Source of the DNA: Bifiguratus adelaidae
Taxonomy: Eukaryota > Mucoromycota > Endogonomycetes > Endogonales
DNA length: 64,000 nt
Direction: 5' to 3'
Assembly (NCBI GenBank): GCA_002261195.1
Contig: MVBO01000030.1
Coordinates: 1 to 64,000 of the forward strand
This document shows, piece by piece, positions 33,856 to 45,288 of this stretch (the stretch's first letter is position 1; every line of letters starts with the position of its first letter). Both the position numbers and the translations under genes were made by a program. Under the pieces are notes generated by a model. The model made no database searches. It was not told the DNA's origin and worked only from the letters and a program-made list of their open reading frames with translations.

Positions 33856-35818
33856 CTAAAAGTTCATAACCACCACTTTACCGCCGACCACGTCGTATTT
33901 GTCAGGTATGCTGAGGAGCTCATCGTGAATGGCACGAAGAGCTCTTACCGCCTTCTTTTCTTCAATGACACAGCTGATGTTGATCTCGTTAGCGCCTTGT
34001 GAGATCATCTCGATGTTGATGTTGGCTGCGGCTAGTGTAGAAAACATGCGCCCGGAAATACCGACCATATGTCGCATGTAACGTCCGACAAGAGACAGAA
34101 TTGCCATGTTTTTGGACAAATCCACCTGCAATCACATCAGTTGCCCTTGTCGTGACCAGCTTGTAGAACAAGTACTTACCGTTCCTAACAGCTCCAATTC
34201 GTCCATGGCTTTTCTAAGATCAGTCTCCACACTCTCGGCACCAAGAGCCATAGAGATGTGAACTTCACTTGTCGAGATCAAATCCACAACGATGCCGTAC
34301 TTGTCAAGGATCGTGAAAATCTTGGCTAAAAAGCCATGACTAACATTCTTGCGATTCGAATGTACATTAAGGACAACAACATTATCCTTGATGGTGACAG
34401 CGGTAGGGTGACGCTCAGTCAAGTCAAGCTGTGGCGGGCTTTTAGTCGGCGTTGCTGTGCCGCTCGGAGCTGGACTAGGGGGCATTTCAGAGGCTCCATT
34501 CTGAGTGAAGAAAGTCTCAGGAAAGATGACGGTGCCGTGGCCAGTGGGGTTCTCTACATTTTTGATTCTGATGGGTATGTTTGCGCGAATGACCTGCTCC
34601 ATCGTGAAGGGATGAATGACTTCGGCACCATAATAGGTGAGTTCAGAGGCTTCTTCGGGGGTGATGACAGGGATGAGTCGGGCAGATGTGACTTTTCGAG
34701 GATCGGCGGTGAAAATACCGTCTACTTCTTTCCAAATTTGAAGCTCTTCAGCATGTAATCCAACAGCGGCCAGTGCGGCGCACAGATCAGTGTATCCTCG
34801 ACCGATTGTCGTCAGCAAGGATCCGGGTACGCTACCAAAGAAACCGGTGACCACTGGAATTTTGTCTCCACAATTCCGAATGGCTTCTGCGATTTGCTTT
34901 CCAACGTAATTGTAGAATGACTGATTAAGTAGATCGAACCTCTGTTCTATGATATTGTCTAGACAGACATATTGTGAATTGACGCCCTACAAACGAGAAA
35001 TGAGATCGACACATCCAGAGACTCCAAGTCAATCACTCACCTTGTCCCGTAATACAGCAGCGACTATTCTGCAAGAGAGCTTTTCGCCGACACTCATGAT
35101 GAGGTCCCTCGACCTGGGTGACACTTCTTCAATGATCTGCACAAAATTGTCAGCTACTGTGTAGCGCCGCGTAGGAAGATGTCACGACCTACCTCAGCAG
35201 CCTGTAGAAACTTTTGCAGCTTGGAACAGTCGTGGGTAATCTGCTGCTCTAGCTCTGCCAAAATCTCTGCGTCCTGTATACTTTCCCGAGCAGCCACAAG
35301 ATGATCCTCTGTGATCTCCTTGACGATATCAATATATAGGTTTGAATCAGGTTTCAAGGCTTCCTCAGCAGCTCGTAATAGGCTAGAGAGTGACGTTCTC
35401 ATCAGCCATCTCTTTTCGTCTCTCCGGTAATGTCACAGATAACTTACCGGTTGGTGGTTCCGGTAGCCTTGGAATCGCCACTCCGAGCTGAGCATACTAC
35501 GACAACTCTATTGTTCTTGACATATTGTCTAGAGTACCTTGTTAGCGAGCCATGTATTGCAGCTCATCCGAGCAAGGAACGCCAAGCTAAAAGAGCCACT
35601 GGCACTTGGGAACCCGTGTATGCGCAGGTACCAACCGCTTACCTAACAATGTCGTTCGCTATAGCATCCAGAAACTTGCCAACACTGGTTCCACCGAACT
35701 TTTGAACAATCCATGGCCTATCCTGCGGGTTGCTCAGGTTACCTTCTATTGGCACGGACACTTCAACAGGTGTACTGATATTCGATGATGGCGGAGTGCG
35801 TGTAGTGTTGAGCCCCAT
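33856..35818 (-). CDS. HOM3: Aspartate kinase
   Basis: About six exons. The catalytic motif VQKFGGTSVGKFLDAI is near the N-terminus, followed by VVVVCSARSGDSKATGTTN and the GFFGSVPGSLLTTIGRGYTD active-site segment. DGIFTADPRKV and ASELTYYGAEVIHP complete the kinase domain. Two ACT-type regulatory segments follow, one beginning VVVLNVHSNRK, the other MAILSLVGRYMRH. The enzyme phosphorylates aspartate in the first step of threonine and methionine synthesis. The ACT domains usually give threonine feedback inhibition. An ATG at 35818 gives a 30-residue polar leader before the core. Frame and splice sites are intact. Confidence 0.93.
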
Positions 35819-36098
35819 GTCCAATCAGGGTTGGTAAGGATGACCGGCAATGCGACGACAGACAAGAATCGACGTGAATGTGACTCGAACGAGATGATGA
35901 TCCCAAAATTTTTGATCTCTTTTTTGGCTGGATGCGGAAGGAGTTGGCAACGCCTTATTGTGTTTCTGATGGGATTATAGACATTCAGACACTTGGGCAA
36001 GGGGTGGTTACGCGGTTGATATACTGTATTAAAAAATTATCTACAATTGGGTCATGAGAGGATAGGATGATATATACTGGTCGGATTAGCGGTGCGTT

Positions 36099-37530
36099 TC
36101 AAGCGGCCTTGATGGTGTGCGGCGCCATATCTCGCTTGCGAGTCTTTGCATAATCTTCCTGAGCCAACTCCATTTTCATGTAGGCATCAGCCAGTTCCTT
36201 TTCCTTTTGTAGATAAGGGTCACCGGTGCGCTTGCCGTCGGCCGAACCACGACTCGTTGGATCCTAAAGCGCCATTAGAGGTGCAAAAGAAGAGAGTTGG
36301 CTGGCAAAACTTACTGGATTGTAATATTCGTCCACGATGGGGTATAATAGAACGCTGAGTTTTGGTGTGATGACCACTAGCGTGTTTGTTGGGATAGTGA
36401 GCCAGTCTGCTCGCTCGAATGTCAGGGGCTCTGGATCAAAGGATGAGTATCAGCCAGTTCTTGCTAGGATGTCACGTACCACTCGCAACAAGTACAATAT
36501 CCTCGCGTCGATCAGCCTTTACCATCCGATAATGACCCTCCTGGTATTGCTCGAACCGAGTTCCTGATGAGAAATAGAGCGAAGCAGCCTCTTCCGTTTT
36601 ACTGCTGATGTAACGAGTGCACACGACGCTTTCACCATCCGTCACCGCAAAATTGAGAAGCGAACTCTCGGTGATATCAGCCTCCTTGGTCCATTGATTG
36701 ATGAGTTCTATTGACTTGAGCATGGCCGCTTTCAGTTCCGTGTGTTTGAAGCTATCCGAGTGAGGGTCGTCCAGCTAAAAGGCCGGTTAACAATCTGTCC
36801 TTGCTGATCAATGGCTCGACTGACCTGGTTCAGAAAGAGAGCAAATGCCCATTCAGAATCTGTATTGCCCTGCACGAATAGGAATAGTTCCTCTCTGAGC
36901 GTGCTCTGCAGTTTTCTTTTTATCTGCAAGCTTACCGTTAGCTATCGCACAATACATGACCGATGCGGCAATCCTACCCTTTCAAATTGTCCAATGCCTC
37001 CATTGTGCATCCACATCAGCCTTCCGAAGCTAAGCAGGAGCGTCAATTTCGCAAACGCCTCGACCATTTCAGGTGACAACTCACTTCCACGGATGACAAT
37101 TCGTTTCACTGACACTTCCTGCAGTACTAGCTCGCACATGTGCAAACACAAGCTCACTCTTGATCTTATCAGCCAATCTGATCAGATTTGTATTGTTCCA
37201 GGCTGGAGTGACGGAGGTGAAGATACAGGGAGTCACGTCTGACTTGTCTGAATCATGCTCATACCAGCCGACGCCGAAGCCGTCACCTACAAAGAGGAGC
37301 ATTGTCAGCGTATGCTTCTTTGTAAAGTCGTGCCTTACCATTGATGGGCCGTCTGTGGTCAATGCGGAGTCTGGAATCAAACGACTGATTTATAATGGAA
37401 TGGGCAGGTTTTGTGAGCAGCTGTAGTTGCGTCACTTTGTCAGTAATTCCATGGTCAGGTTTGTGTTAATTAAGCTTACGTGAGCCAGCTGTATAGGAGA
37501 TTTCCCCTTGTAGAGTAGCAGACGACACAT
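36099..37530 (-). CDS. DUG3: Class II glutamine amidotransferase Dug3-like
   Basis: Several exons. The mature N-terminus is MCRLLLYKG, with Cys2 as the class II (Ntn) nucleophile once Met1 is removed. GDGFGVGWYE, ELVFAHVRAST, ETNCHPW, MWMHNGGIGQFER and NTDSEWAFALFL are in the usual order. In yeast, Dug3 works with Dug2 to cleave glutathione at the gamma-glutamyl bond in the alternative degradation pathway. Partners Dug1 and Dug2 are not in this window. A C-terminal extension (YLQKEKELADAYMKMELAQE) is helical and charged. Position 2 fixes the start codon at 37530. Confidence 0.88.
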
Positions 37531-37654
37531 GGTCAAAGGAAAAAAGTCGCTGAGACATCTGTTTGCCATTTAAGGCTATAAACTACATGTCGTCAGCCGA
37601 CGAGACAAATGACACTATTCGTATAATTCATCTACATCCATTTACATTGAGCTT

Positions 37655-38792
37655 CTACCAGAATTGCTTCAAGCTGTTGACAGTGTCCACAGTCGTTTGT
37701 TCTAGGTCAATGTAGTTGATGCCCAGAATGTCGGTGGCCTTTTGACCAGAGGTTCGGCAAGCTGTCTCGTAGTTCTTGCCGGGTTCACCCTGAGGTATGC
37801 GTTTCGAATACTCGGGGAAGCGCTTGTGCAAGATATCGACCACTTGCTGCCATGTGAACGAGCCTTTCACGGTGATGAAACGCTCGCCATCAGCCTTATC
37901 GCCTCTTTCAACGGCACGAACGTGCGCCTACAGGAGAAAGTCAGTAAAGGTTCGGTCCAACATTAAACGATGTCGCAACATACCTCGGCCACATCGCGCA
38001 CATCTACATAGCCCTGATTGGGAGCTGGAGGTTGCACATCCTGTCTCTGCCCTTTGAAGTAGGCAAAAAGAAGAGCAACTGAAGTGTTGATATCGTCGGG
38101 CTTTTCAATGTAGTGGATGCAAGGTCCGAAAACAAAGCCAGGCTGCAAATCAAGATCTATTAGATCAGGGTCAGGAAACGGATTCATCGACTTACGTTGA
38201 TGGTCGTGAGTCTGAATTTGGGTTTCTTTTCGTCTCTAAACTTCCATGCCGCACGTTCGGCAGCATTCTTGGAAGCTCTGTAGGCAGTGAACCTGCTGAA
38301 CTCTTGGCCAGGTTTCCATTTCTGGATCTCGGTGACCGTCTCATCATTCCAGTCTTTCTCAGTGAACGTGTATCCTGGTTTAGCGGCCCAGGCGATAGCT
38401 GCTACACTGGAAGTTATGACGACATGCTTGACGTTATTTCCATGTTGATAAGCGGCGTTGAGGAGATTGATTGTCCCATCTACAGCGGGATTCATCATGT
38501 CTTTGATGGGATCCTCAGCATTGAAATGGAAAGGTGACGCAATGTGGTGGATCACATCGACGTCTTTGACCACCTCGTCGAAAGCACCTTCATGCTGTAC
38601 GTCCTTGACCTCGACAATTTGGAACTTGTCACCATATTGTGTAAACTGTTTCTTTAAAAAGTCAGCTTTGGACGCGGTACGAGCGGTACCAATAACGGTG
38701 TGGCCCTTTTCCAACAGTTGCTTGGCAACATGAGAAGCGATGAAGCCAGTGACACCTGTGACGAGGACGCGAGACGTAGCGTTTGAAGACAT
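37655..38792 (-). CDS. Gre2-like NADPH-dependent aldehyde/ketone reductase, intact copy
   Basis: Three exons. The nucleotide motif is VLVTGVTGFIASHVAKQLLE, Arg in GTARTASKA suits NADPH, and the active site is YRASKNAAERAAW (YxxxK) with TSSVAA upstream. The C-terminal part includes NPGFVFGP and ends SLKQFW. This is the dihydroflavonol-4-reductase-like extended SDR group that includes yeast Gre2, which reduces methylglyoxal and other carbonyls. A TATAAAAG sits 35 bp before the ATG. A second, closely similar copy follows upstream on the same strand. No in-frame stops occur here, in contrast to that copy. Confidence 0.9.
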
Positions 38793-38826
38793 GTTGGAGA
38801 ATAGGGAAGTTATACAGCGATCTGCA

Positions 38827-38834
38827 CTTTTATA
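38827..38834 (-). promoter_or_regulatory. TATA box of the intact Gre2-like copy
   Basis: TATAAAAG on the minus strand lies 35 bp upstream of the ATG at 38792. The second copy has a related TATAAATT at almost the same distance. Confidence 0.5.
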
Positions 38835-39172
38835 TCAGCGGGGGTTTACTAATCCTTGATGCTTTTTGGCCGGCGCTCCTCAGCGAATGTGACTGCTCTA
38901 GTGGTTTACAATGCGAAAGTTGCTTGTCGCCGAGTTGCTTTTTATGGACCGGCCTGTTTCCAATACGGGGCACATGGCACTCCGGAAAAAAGTACAAGCG
39001 AAGCAGCGAGTGGGTCCGCACGGTTGCAATTGCATTGGCTTCAGAACCGTATAGCCTGTACCGGTTATGACACGCCGTTATACTGGCAGGCAAAGATGCA
39101 AATAGGTATCTCGAAGTTATAAGGGCAATGATTTAATGGAGTCTTGCTCCATGCCCAATTACAGCAAAGCAT

Positions 39173-40318
39173 CTACCAAAACTGCTTCAAACTATTAATC
39201 GTATCCACAGTCATTTGCTCTAATCCAATGTAATCGATGCCCAGGAGGTTAGCTGCCTTCTTTCCCGAGGTTTGGCAAAGGGTTTCATAATTCTTGCCTG
39301 GGTCGCCCAAAGGAATGCGGTTCGAGTACTCGGGGAAACGCTTGTGCAGAATGTCCACGACGCGTTGCCAAGTATAGGTGCCTGAGACAGTGATGAGTCT
39401 CTCTCCGTCAGCCTTTGGCCCTAACTCGATAGCACGAACATGTGCCTAACAAAGGATACGGATGAGATCGTGAAACAAGATTATTTCATTTAACGCTTAC
39501 CTTGGCAGTATCACGGACATCCACGAAACCCATGTTGTACAGAGGAGCTGGCACATCTTGCTGCTCGCCAGTGAAGAAACCGAAGAGCATAGCAACCGAA
39601 GTGTTGATGTCCTCGGGCTTTTCAATGTAGTGTATTCAAGGTCCAAAGATAAAGCCAGGCTGTAGAGAAGTGTGAATAGTTTTGATCACCATAGTCTCAA
39701 GGGTGTCCCTCTACTTACATTGATAACAGTGAGTCGGAAGTTGGGCTTCTTTTCATCACGGAAATTCCAGACTGCTCGCTCGGCAGCGTTCTTGGACGCT
39801 CTGTACGCATTATCCTTGCTGAACTCTTCGCCAGGCTTCCACTTTAGAACCTCTGTCACAGTTGCCTCATTCCAATCCTTTTCGGTAAACACATACCCAG
39901 ATGGTGCGGTAGGCCAAGCGACAGCTGCTACGCTGGAGGTGACGACGACGTGTTTAACGTTGTTTCCATGCTCGTAGGCGGCGTTCAGCACATTCATTGT
40001 TCCTTGTACAGCGGGGTTCATTAGCTCCTTGATAGGGTCGTTGGCCTTGTAATGGAAAGGTGAAGCGATGTGCTGAATGACATCGACATTCTTGACCAGT
40101 TCGTTGAAGGCACCGGGCTGCTGCATATCCTTGATCTCTACAATCTGGAACCTGTCACCGTACTCTGCGAACTGCTTCTTTAAGAACTCGGCCTTGGCTG
40201 CGGTTCGAGCGGTACCGATGACAATGTATCCTTTCTATAGCAGTTGTTGAGCAACATGCGCGGCAACGTAACCAGTAACACCGGTGATCAGAACGCGAGA
40301 AGCAGTGCTGGGTGACAT
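39173..40318 (-). pseudogene. Gre2-like reductase, second tandem copy with two nonsense codons
   Basis: The exon layout is the same as in the neighbouring copy and the protein is very similar throughout, e.g. VLITGVTGYVAAHVAQQLL, YRASKNAAERAVW, SLKQFW. Two codons are stops: TAG at 40237-40235, where the other copy has Glu (LLEKG), and TGA at 39638-39636, where the other copy has Cys (GPCIHY). The first falls within the Rossmann fold, so only a fragment of about 28 residues could be made. Splice sites and TATA box (40358-40351) are kept, so the loss is probably recent. Both changes are transversions if the intact copy is ancestral, unlike repeat-induced mutation. A sequencing error is possible but would need to occur twice. 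Confidence 0.85.
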
Positions 40319-40350
40319 GATTGACATGCCAAAGTGCGTATGTCTGCATC

Positions 40351-40358
40351 AATTTATA
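40351..40358 (-). promoter_or_regulatory. TATA box of the broken Gre2-like copy
   Basis: TATAAATT lies 33 bp upstream of the ATG, matching the spacing in the intact copy. Confidence 0.45.
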
Positions 40359-40563
40359 TCCTTGAGTCCAAGATCTAAAGGGTTATCAATAGCAGTCTAT
40401 TGTTCGGCGACAAAGAGCGAAGTGACTGTCTCAGCGGAGTTACTGTCTGCGCAGTGGTTGCCTTTTATGGATAATATTGACCGACCGCGAGAGAGGCGCA
40501 GTCCCTACATGGACTACCGTTCGACCTTTCCTGTTTTGAAATAGTGTGGACTTACATAATGAC

Positions 40564-43500
40564 CTACGTAAAGATATCTAGTGGAGCAAGTTTGTCCTTT
40601 GTAAACAACCAAGTGCCTTGAGCGTCTTCTTTCTCCAGAAAGCGCGTCGGGAAGACGACAAGATGGCCTCGGATTTCGGCCAACATACGCTCCATTTCAA
40701 TGAGTTCTTGCTTGTTCTCCTTTTTGGATTGCTTGTCGTCAATCACTACTTTGCCGCGAGGATCGATCTCTCCCCTTTTGGGATCACCACCTTCCTCAAC
40801 TCTTTCTTCTCGAGTTTGACCACCCGATGTGCTTACATCTTCAGTGCTGCCAACGTTCTTTTCAACAAGGGACTGAAATTCTTTGTACTCAGCCCATGTG
40901 GTTACGCAATCGTCAGGCACCTAAGCAGATTGTCAGTTTCAAATCCTGCTCAAAAGCACAGCCCCAAATACACTTGCCACTTGAAAGATCTTCCTAAAGA
41001 TGTCGGTGTTGTGGTTCGCGGTTCGCTGCCAAATGTTGATAAAGAAGGAAGGTTCAAGCGGATCCAAGAACACGTCGGGGCCGAACTCTGGGAGTGGATC
41101 GGTACTAATGTCCTCATCCTTGACATTCCGCCAGAATTTGTTCTCTTTCATTGCATCAAACTTGGTCGATTGCTTCCGCTCAGGTTCATACAACGGCTTT
41201 CCAGTCTCTTGCGTTGAGGTTGCAACAGTGGACGGCGTGTTTTGATCGATGTTATTCGAGCTGCTGCTGGCTTCAGAAGAAGAAGGTGAAGAAGGTCCAT
41301 CTTCGAGCTTCTTGTCTGCATCCGTTGGCGTAGGCGCTTTCGCAGATGGTTCGGTGGAAGCATTCGGAGGTTTCTCGGAGGCAAAATCAGGTTCTTTGTC
41401 GGACACCGGGGAAGTTTCGGGAGAAGCGTTCGCATCATTGTGTTTCAGCTCAGCCTTTTCGGGTGCTACAGGCATGGCTCCTTCCTGATCACTCTTTTGT
41501 CCTCTCTCATCACGTGGTGCGTGTCCCTCCTTGTAATCCTTCATGGCCTTGAGTTCCTTAGGGTCCCATTGCTCATCAGGATCGTCCTTGTAAATCGCAT
41601 CCACATCACGCTCTCCGTGAAGGAGATGTCTCTTCACGTCATCGTCCAACTTCTCGCGCTCCAAGGCTTCCAAAGCATCAACATCAATACCAAGATGCTC
41701 TCGCATGCAACGCAATCGTAAGGAATGTGCGAATTTGCCGACCATATAAGATTTGCCAGCCATTTGAGACTGAATCATATCGGTATCACGTATAACAGCC
41801 GCTATTTCTGAGTCGCGCGATCCTCTTTGTGAACGTTCATTGATGTTGGCGGAGCCGATGATCGCAATCCGGTCGTCCATGACCATCATCTTCAAAAAAA
41901 ATGGCAGTAGTAAATTTGTGTCACAACAACGGCTCGATGGGGATCACTCACTTTGGAATGGATATACACTTCCTCCGTAGCAAATTCACCAGAGAGTCGA
42001 GCCCAGTTACGCAAGGAATAGAAGGTGATGTAATCGTCGGGGTTGATGTTTTCGGCTCTCAGACGACCATAAATAGAATGTTCGCCTCTGCAAATACTGC
42101 GATATTGGCAATGCATAATCATACGCACAGACGAAGCATCGGGACTATCGATCTCTGACTGGAAACAGGGGACGAGAGGTATGATACAAATGACTCGAAA
42201 TGGCGTGCCCTCCTTATGCGCTCTAAGGATGCGTTTGACAAGGGCATGACCGATCTGATTCTCGATGGTAGTTGATCCACACACTGTTGACGTGATGAAG
42301 AATTGGTTTTCTGAAGATATATCAATATGGCGACCATGTCGGCATCATAAACTCACCGATATAAATAAAATGCTCCGCCTTATCTATACACTTCACGTAC
42401 GTGTCATGGATAGAATGCTCGACATGCTCAAGGCTTCCAATACTCCATGGTGACACGCTTCGTAAAATCTGCATTTCGCAGGTACCCGTCAGATTGAGAT
42501 CACGCAGTTGAGCATTGTTAAAGTCAGGCTTGGGTAATAGGAAAGGAGTAGGGCGTTGTGGAGCCTTATGGCGACGTAAGTAGTTCCATCGTTGAACAAA
42601 GTGTCGAGCAATGTCACGAGCTGGTTGACCGACCACCTGAAGCGCGACATCATGCCACGGCATACGCGGGACTTTGCTGCGCTCAACAGTATCGATATAA
42701 GGTTCATCGAGAGTATGGAAATCGAGAACTCGCGGATTTGAGTAGTCCTTTCCTGGCCAAATTTGAGACTCTTCAGCGTCCTTGCCAACATTATGTGTTT
42801 TGTCGTCAGCGAGAACGTGTGCTGGGGTATCCCATCGGCCAAAGCAAAGATCCAAGCCTCCGATAAAGCCTATTGTGTTGTCCACAACACATATTTTCTC
42901 GTGATGCGCCCAGAAGAACGTGACGCTCTTGATGGTGGTACCAAGATGCTGAGGGTGTCGCTGGACGTAGATGTTTGGGTGCAAATCCAGTAATTTCTTC
43001 TTTGCATATTCTGACCACAAGGGCAACGCCAGGCTTACTTCCTTGTACATCACGATGTAGATCTTGACACCTTGCTCCGCCTTGTGCTTCAGCAGTCTAT
43101 CCAGACGCCATTTGTAATTTTGCGCACTTGGTCGCCGCATGTAAAGTTCAACGCTCAACCACCAGTCCTCAATATATATGGTCTCCTTTGCCATTGCCAT
43201 TGCTCTGGCAACATTCCAGAAATAGTCTCGACCGTCCACAAGCCATTGAACGTTTACTCCCATACGAACAGGAGCAAAGCTGCCAAATCGACTTTCTTTG
43301 CTGCTCCAAAGACACTGCTCAGGATTGGAGAGCATTTTCATGCTATCGACAAATTGCACGGCTTGTCTTTCGTTCTTGGCTCGAACTTTGATGACTCGAT
43401 CCGCATTTTTAATATAGATGACATGGCTACTTGGGTTATTCGGATTCTTGTTGAAGGGAGGATGCTTATGACGCCACTCGCCACGCGTCACCTCAAATCG

Positions 43501-45021
43501 CGAGTCCACCAAGATGACGTCCCATACGTTGATCTCATGCGGTTCGTCAACAACGACAACGTAAGAGTCGCGAACCATGAACCATTTCGGCTGCCATTTG
43601 TTGCGATATTGCCGGACGAATGCGTAGACACCGCAGAGTGGGCCACGACCTCCGTGGATAGGTACACGATCTGTAGAACGTGAAAGTGTCAAATAGCCTT
43701 CCTTGCCTTGATAGCCTCCTTCTAGCGCCAATTCGGTACCGAGAGCTGATATCTCTAGGAATTTGCAGATGCGGTTGGCTTCTGGTCGAAACATGAGGCA
43801 CCTAATCACCGCTATCAGATATTCCTCCAATTGCTGTCGCTGGAGTTGGGCAAATCTTGCACGCTGGTTTGCATCCATCTCGCTCACATGTTCGGAATTA
43901 TGATCATCGTCGTGCAGATGAAAATTGGAGGTGTTTGATGCCATCGTATTCATCGTTGGCCTCTTCTGTCGAGATTGACCCCTTCGTATATCATTATCCT
44001 TATCAGCATCGCCTTCTCCTGTAGCCTGACCGTTTTCTTCGTTAGTGCTCTCGTACGACTGATCCCACTCTTTTCGGTGGCCAGTCCTTCCTCCACCATA
44101 ATTGGCTTGCTTCTCAAGAGGCTTGCGTAGAGCACCATTGCTATCCTCTGGATCCAAGGGCTCAGTGTTTTCGCGATGTCGCATGTAAGGTATAGTATTT
44201 CGGGGGAACTTTGGAAAATTGGGTATCTTCGATCTGGTAGGATCGCGTTTGCGAAAGCTGTAATGCAGATTGGCAAGGTCGCCAAAGGTTCTGTAGATGA
44301 CCCATTTACGAACACCATCCGCGTACTCGAGTTCTATTCGGAAGACGGTCCTTGACTTTGAGTCGCTCTGTTGTGAATCGGTGATTCTGATACCGAGCTG
44401 ATTCAGCAGGACGGGTATTCTACGATTGTGGTGTTCATCGTAGGAGAAGTGCATGCCAATCATATGGGCTGGCAAGATGTTGAGCGCGTTCTCCTGGATA
44501 AGATCGACGCCAGCTTGCCGTTTGTCTCGTCGACGATCCATTTCCGCGCGTGCCAGCCTGTTGACGGCAAAGGCATTCCGTAGTTTCCTCCATGCACGTT
44601 GAGCCGTTCTCTCATTTGCAGAGTTCTGCGTACCAGTGCGTGAAGTCATTCCGGAGTCAAGACGCCGCGTGTCAGATTTTTGGATTTCTTGTACAGACAT
44701 TGCAGTGCTGTCCAAATGGTTATGTTGTCGGCCTCCATCTTCCCGATGGTTTTGCTGATATCCATGTTCCGTATTGCCATTTCCTTCCTGCTGCTTCTGA
44801 AAAGCATGGTTGAAGTTTTGCAAGGCGATATCCCTGTTTGCCGTCTCGCTCTTTGTCTGCTGGGCATTGCTACTTGAATTTGTTTCGGCAGCATCTTGAT
44901 CACCATCTTCCTGAGGAGCGAGGTCTTGTTGTTTCATTCTCTCTAGAGGCGGCACGTTACCATCCACCTCAGAGGGCGAAGGAAGCTGTTTGATCTCCCT
45001 TGAGTCGAAGTTGATATTCAT
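40564..45021 (-). CDS. SPO14: Phospholipase D with PX and PH domains
   Basis: About five exons and roughly 1400 residues. A disordered Gln/Asn-rich N-terminus is followed by a PX domain (IELEYADGVRKWVIYRTFGD) interrupted by a charged insert, then a PH domain (KWQPKWFMVRDSYVVVVDEP). Both catalytic HKD motifs are complete: HHEKICVVDNTIGFIGGLD near residue 710, and HSKMMVMDDRIAIIGSANIN. The second spans an intron after HSK. The conserved IYIEDWWLSVELYMRRP also occurs. The enzyme hydrolyses phosphatidylcholine to phosphatidic acid; the yeast protein is needed for sporulation and is regulated by PI(4,5)P2. A long low-complexity Ser/Glu/Pro insert (about 41520-41200) lies after the second HKD, as in other fungal PLD1 proteins. 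Confidence 0.95.
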
Positions 45022-45288
45022 GCTTGCGTTTATTCCTATGTCAACTGCCGCCCGTAACTGATATGACTCGTCGGCTTTAGGTGCCTAGATGGACCTAAGC
45101 GAGTTACCCAGCTAGCAAAGAGACAATTGTCGCTCTCAGAGATGGAGCGCAAGATCCTCGACGTTTCAAGAAGAAGAAAAGGAACGTTTAGCTTCTTCGG
45201 AGGTGTTCTCTTGCTATTTAGCTCAAGCGATTACCAAATTTGGTAATGATGTCATGGTGGGCGGTGCGCGTGCGCAAACGGCCGAAAT

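Noticed and set aside
26334-40237. TAG read as a sense codon (altered genetic code) to explain the in-frame TAGs in the lyase and reductase genes
   Set aside because: TAG is the normal terminator of the Sel1, WRAP73, Pet191, DMT and other genes here, and one reductase lesion is TGA. Reassignment does not explain the frame changes either.
39173-40318. Repeat-induced point mutation as the cause of the dead reductase copy
   Set aside because: The two stops imply transversions relative to the intact copy, and the copies are not otherwise flooded with C-to-T changes.
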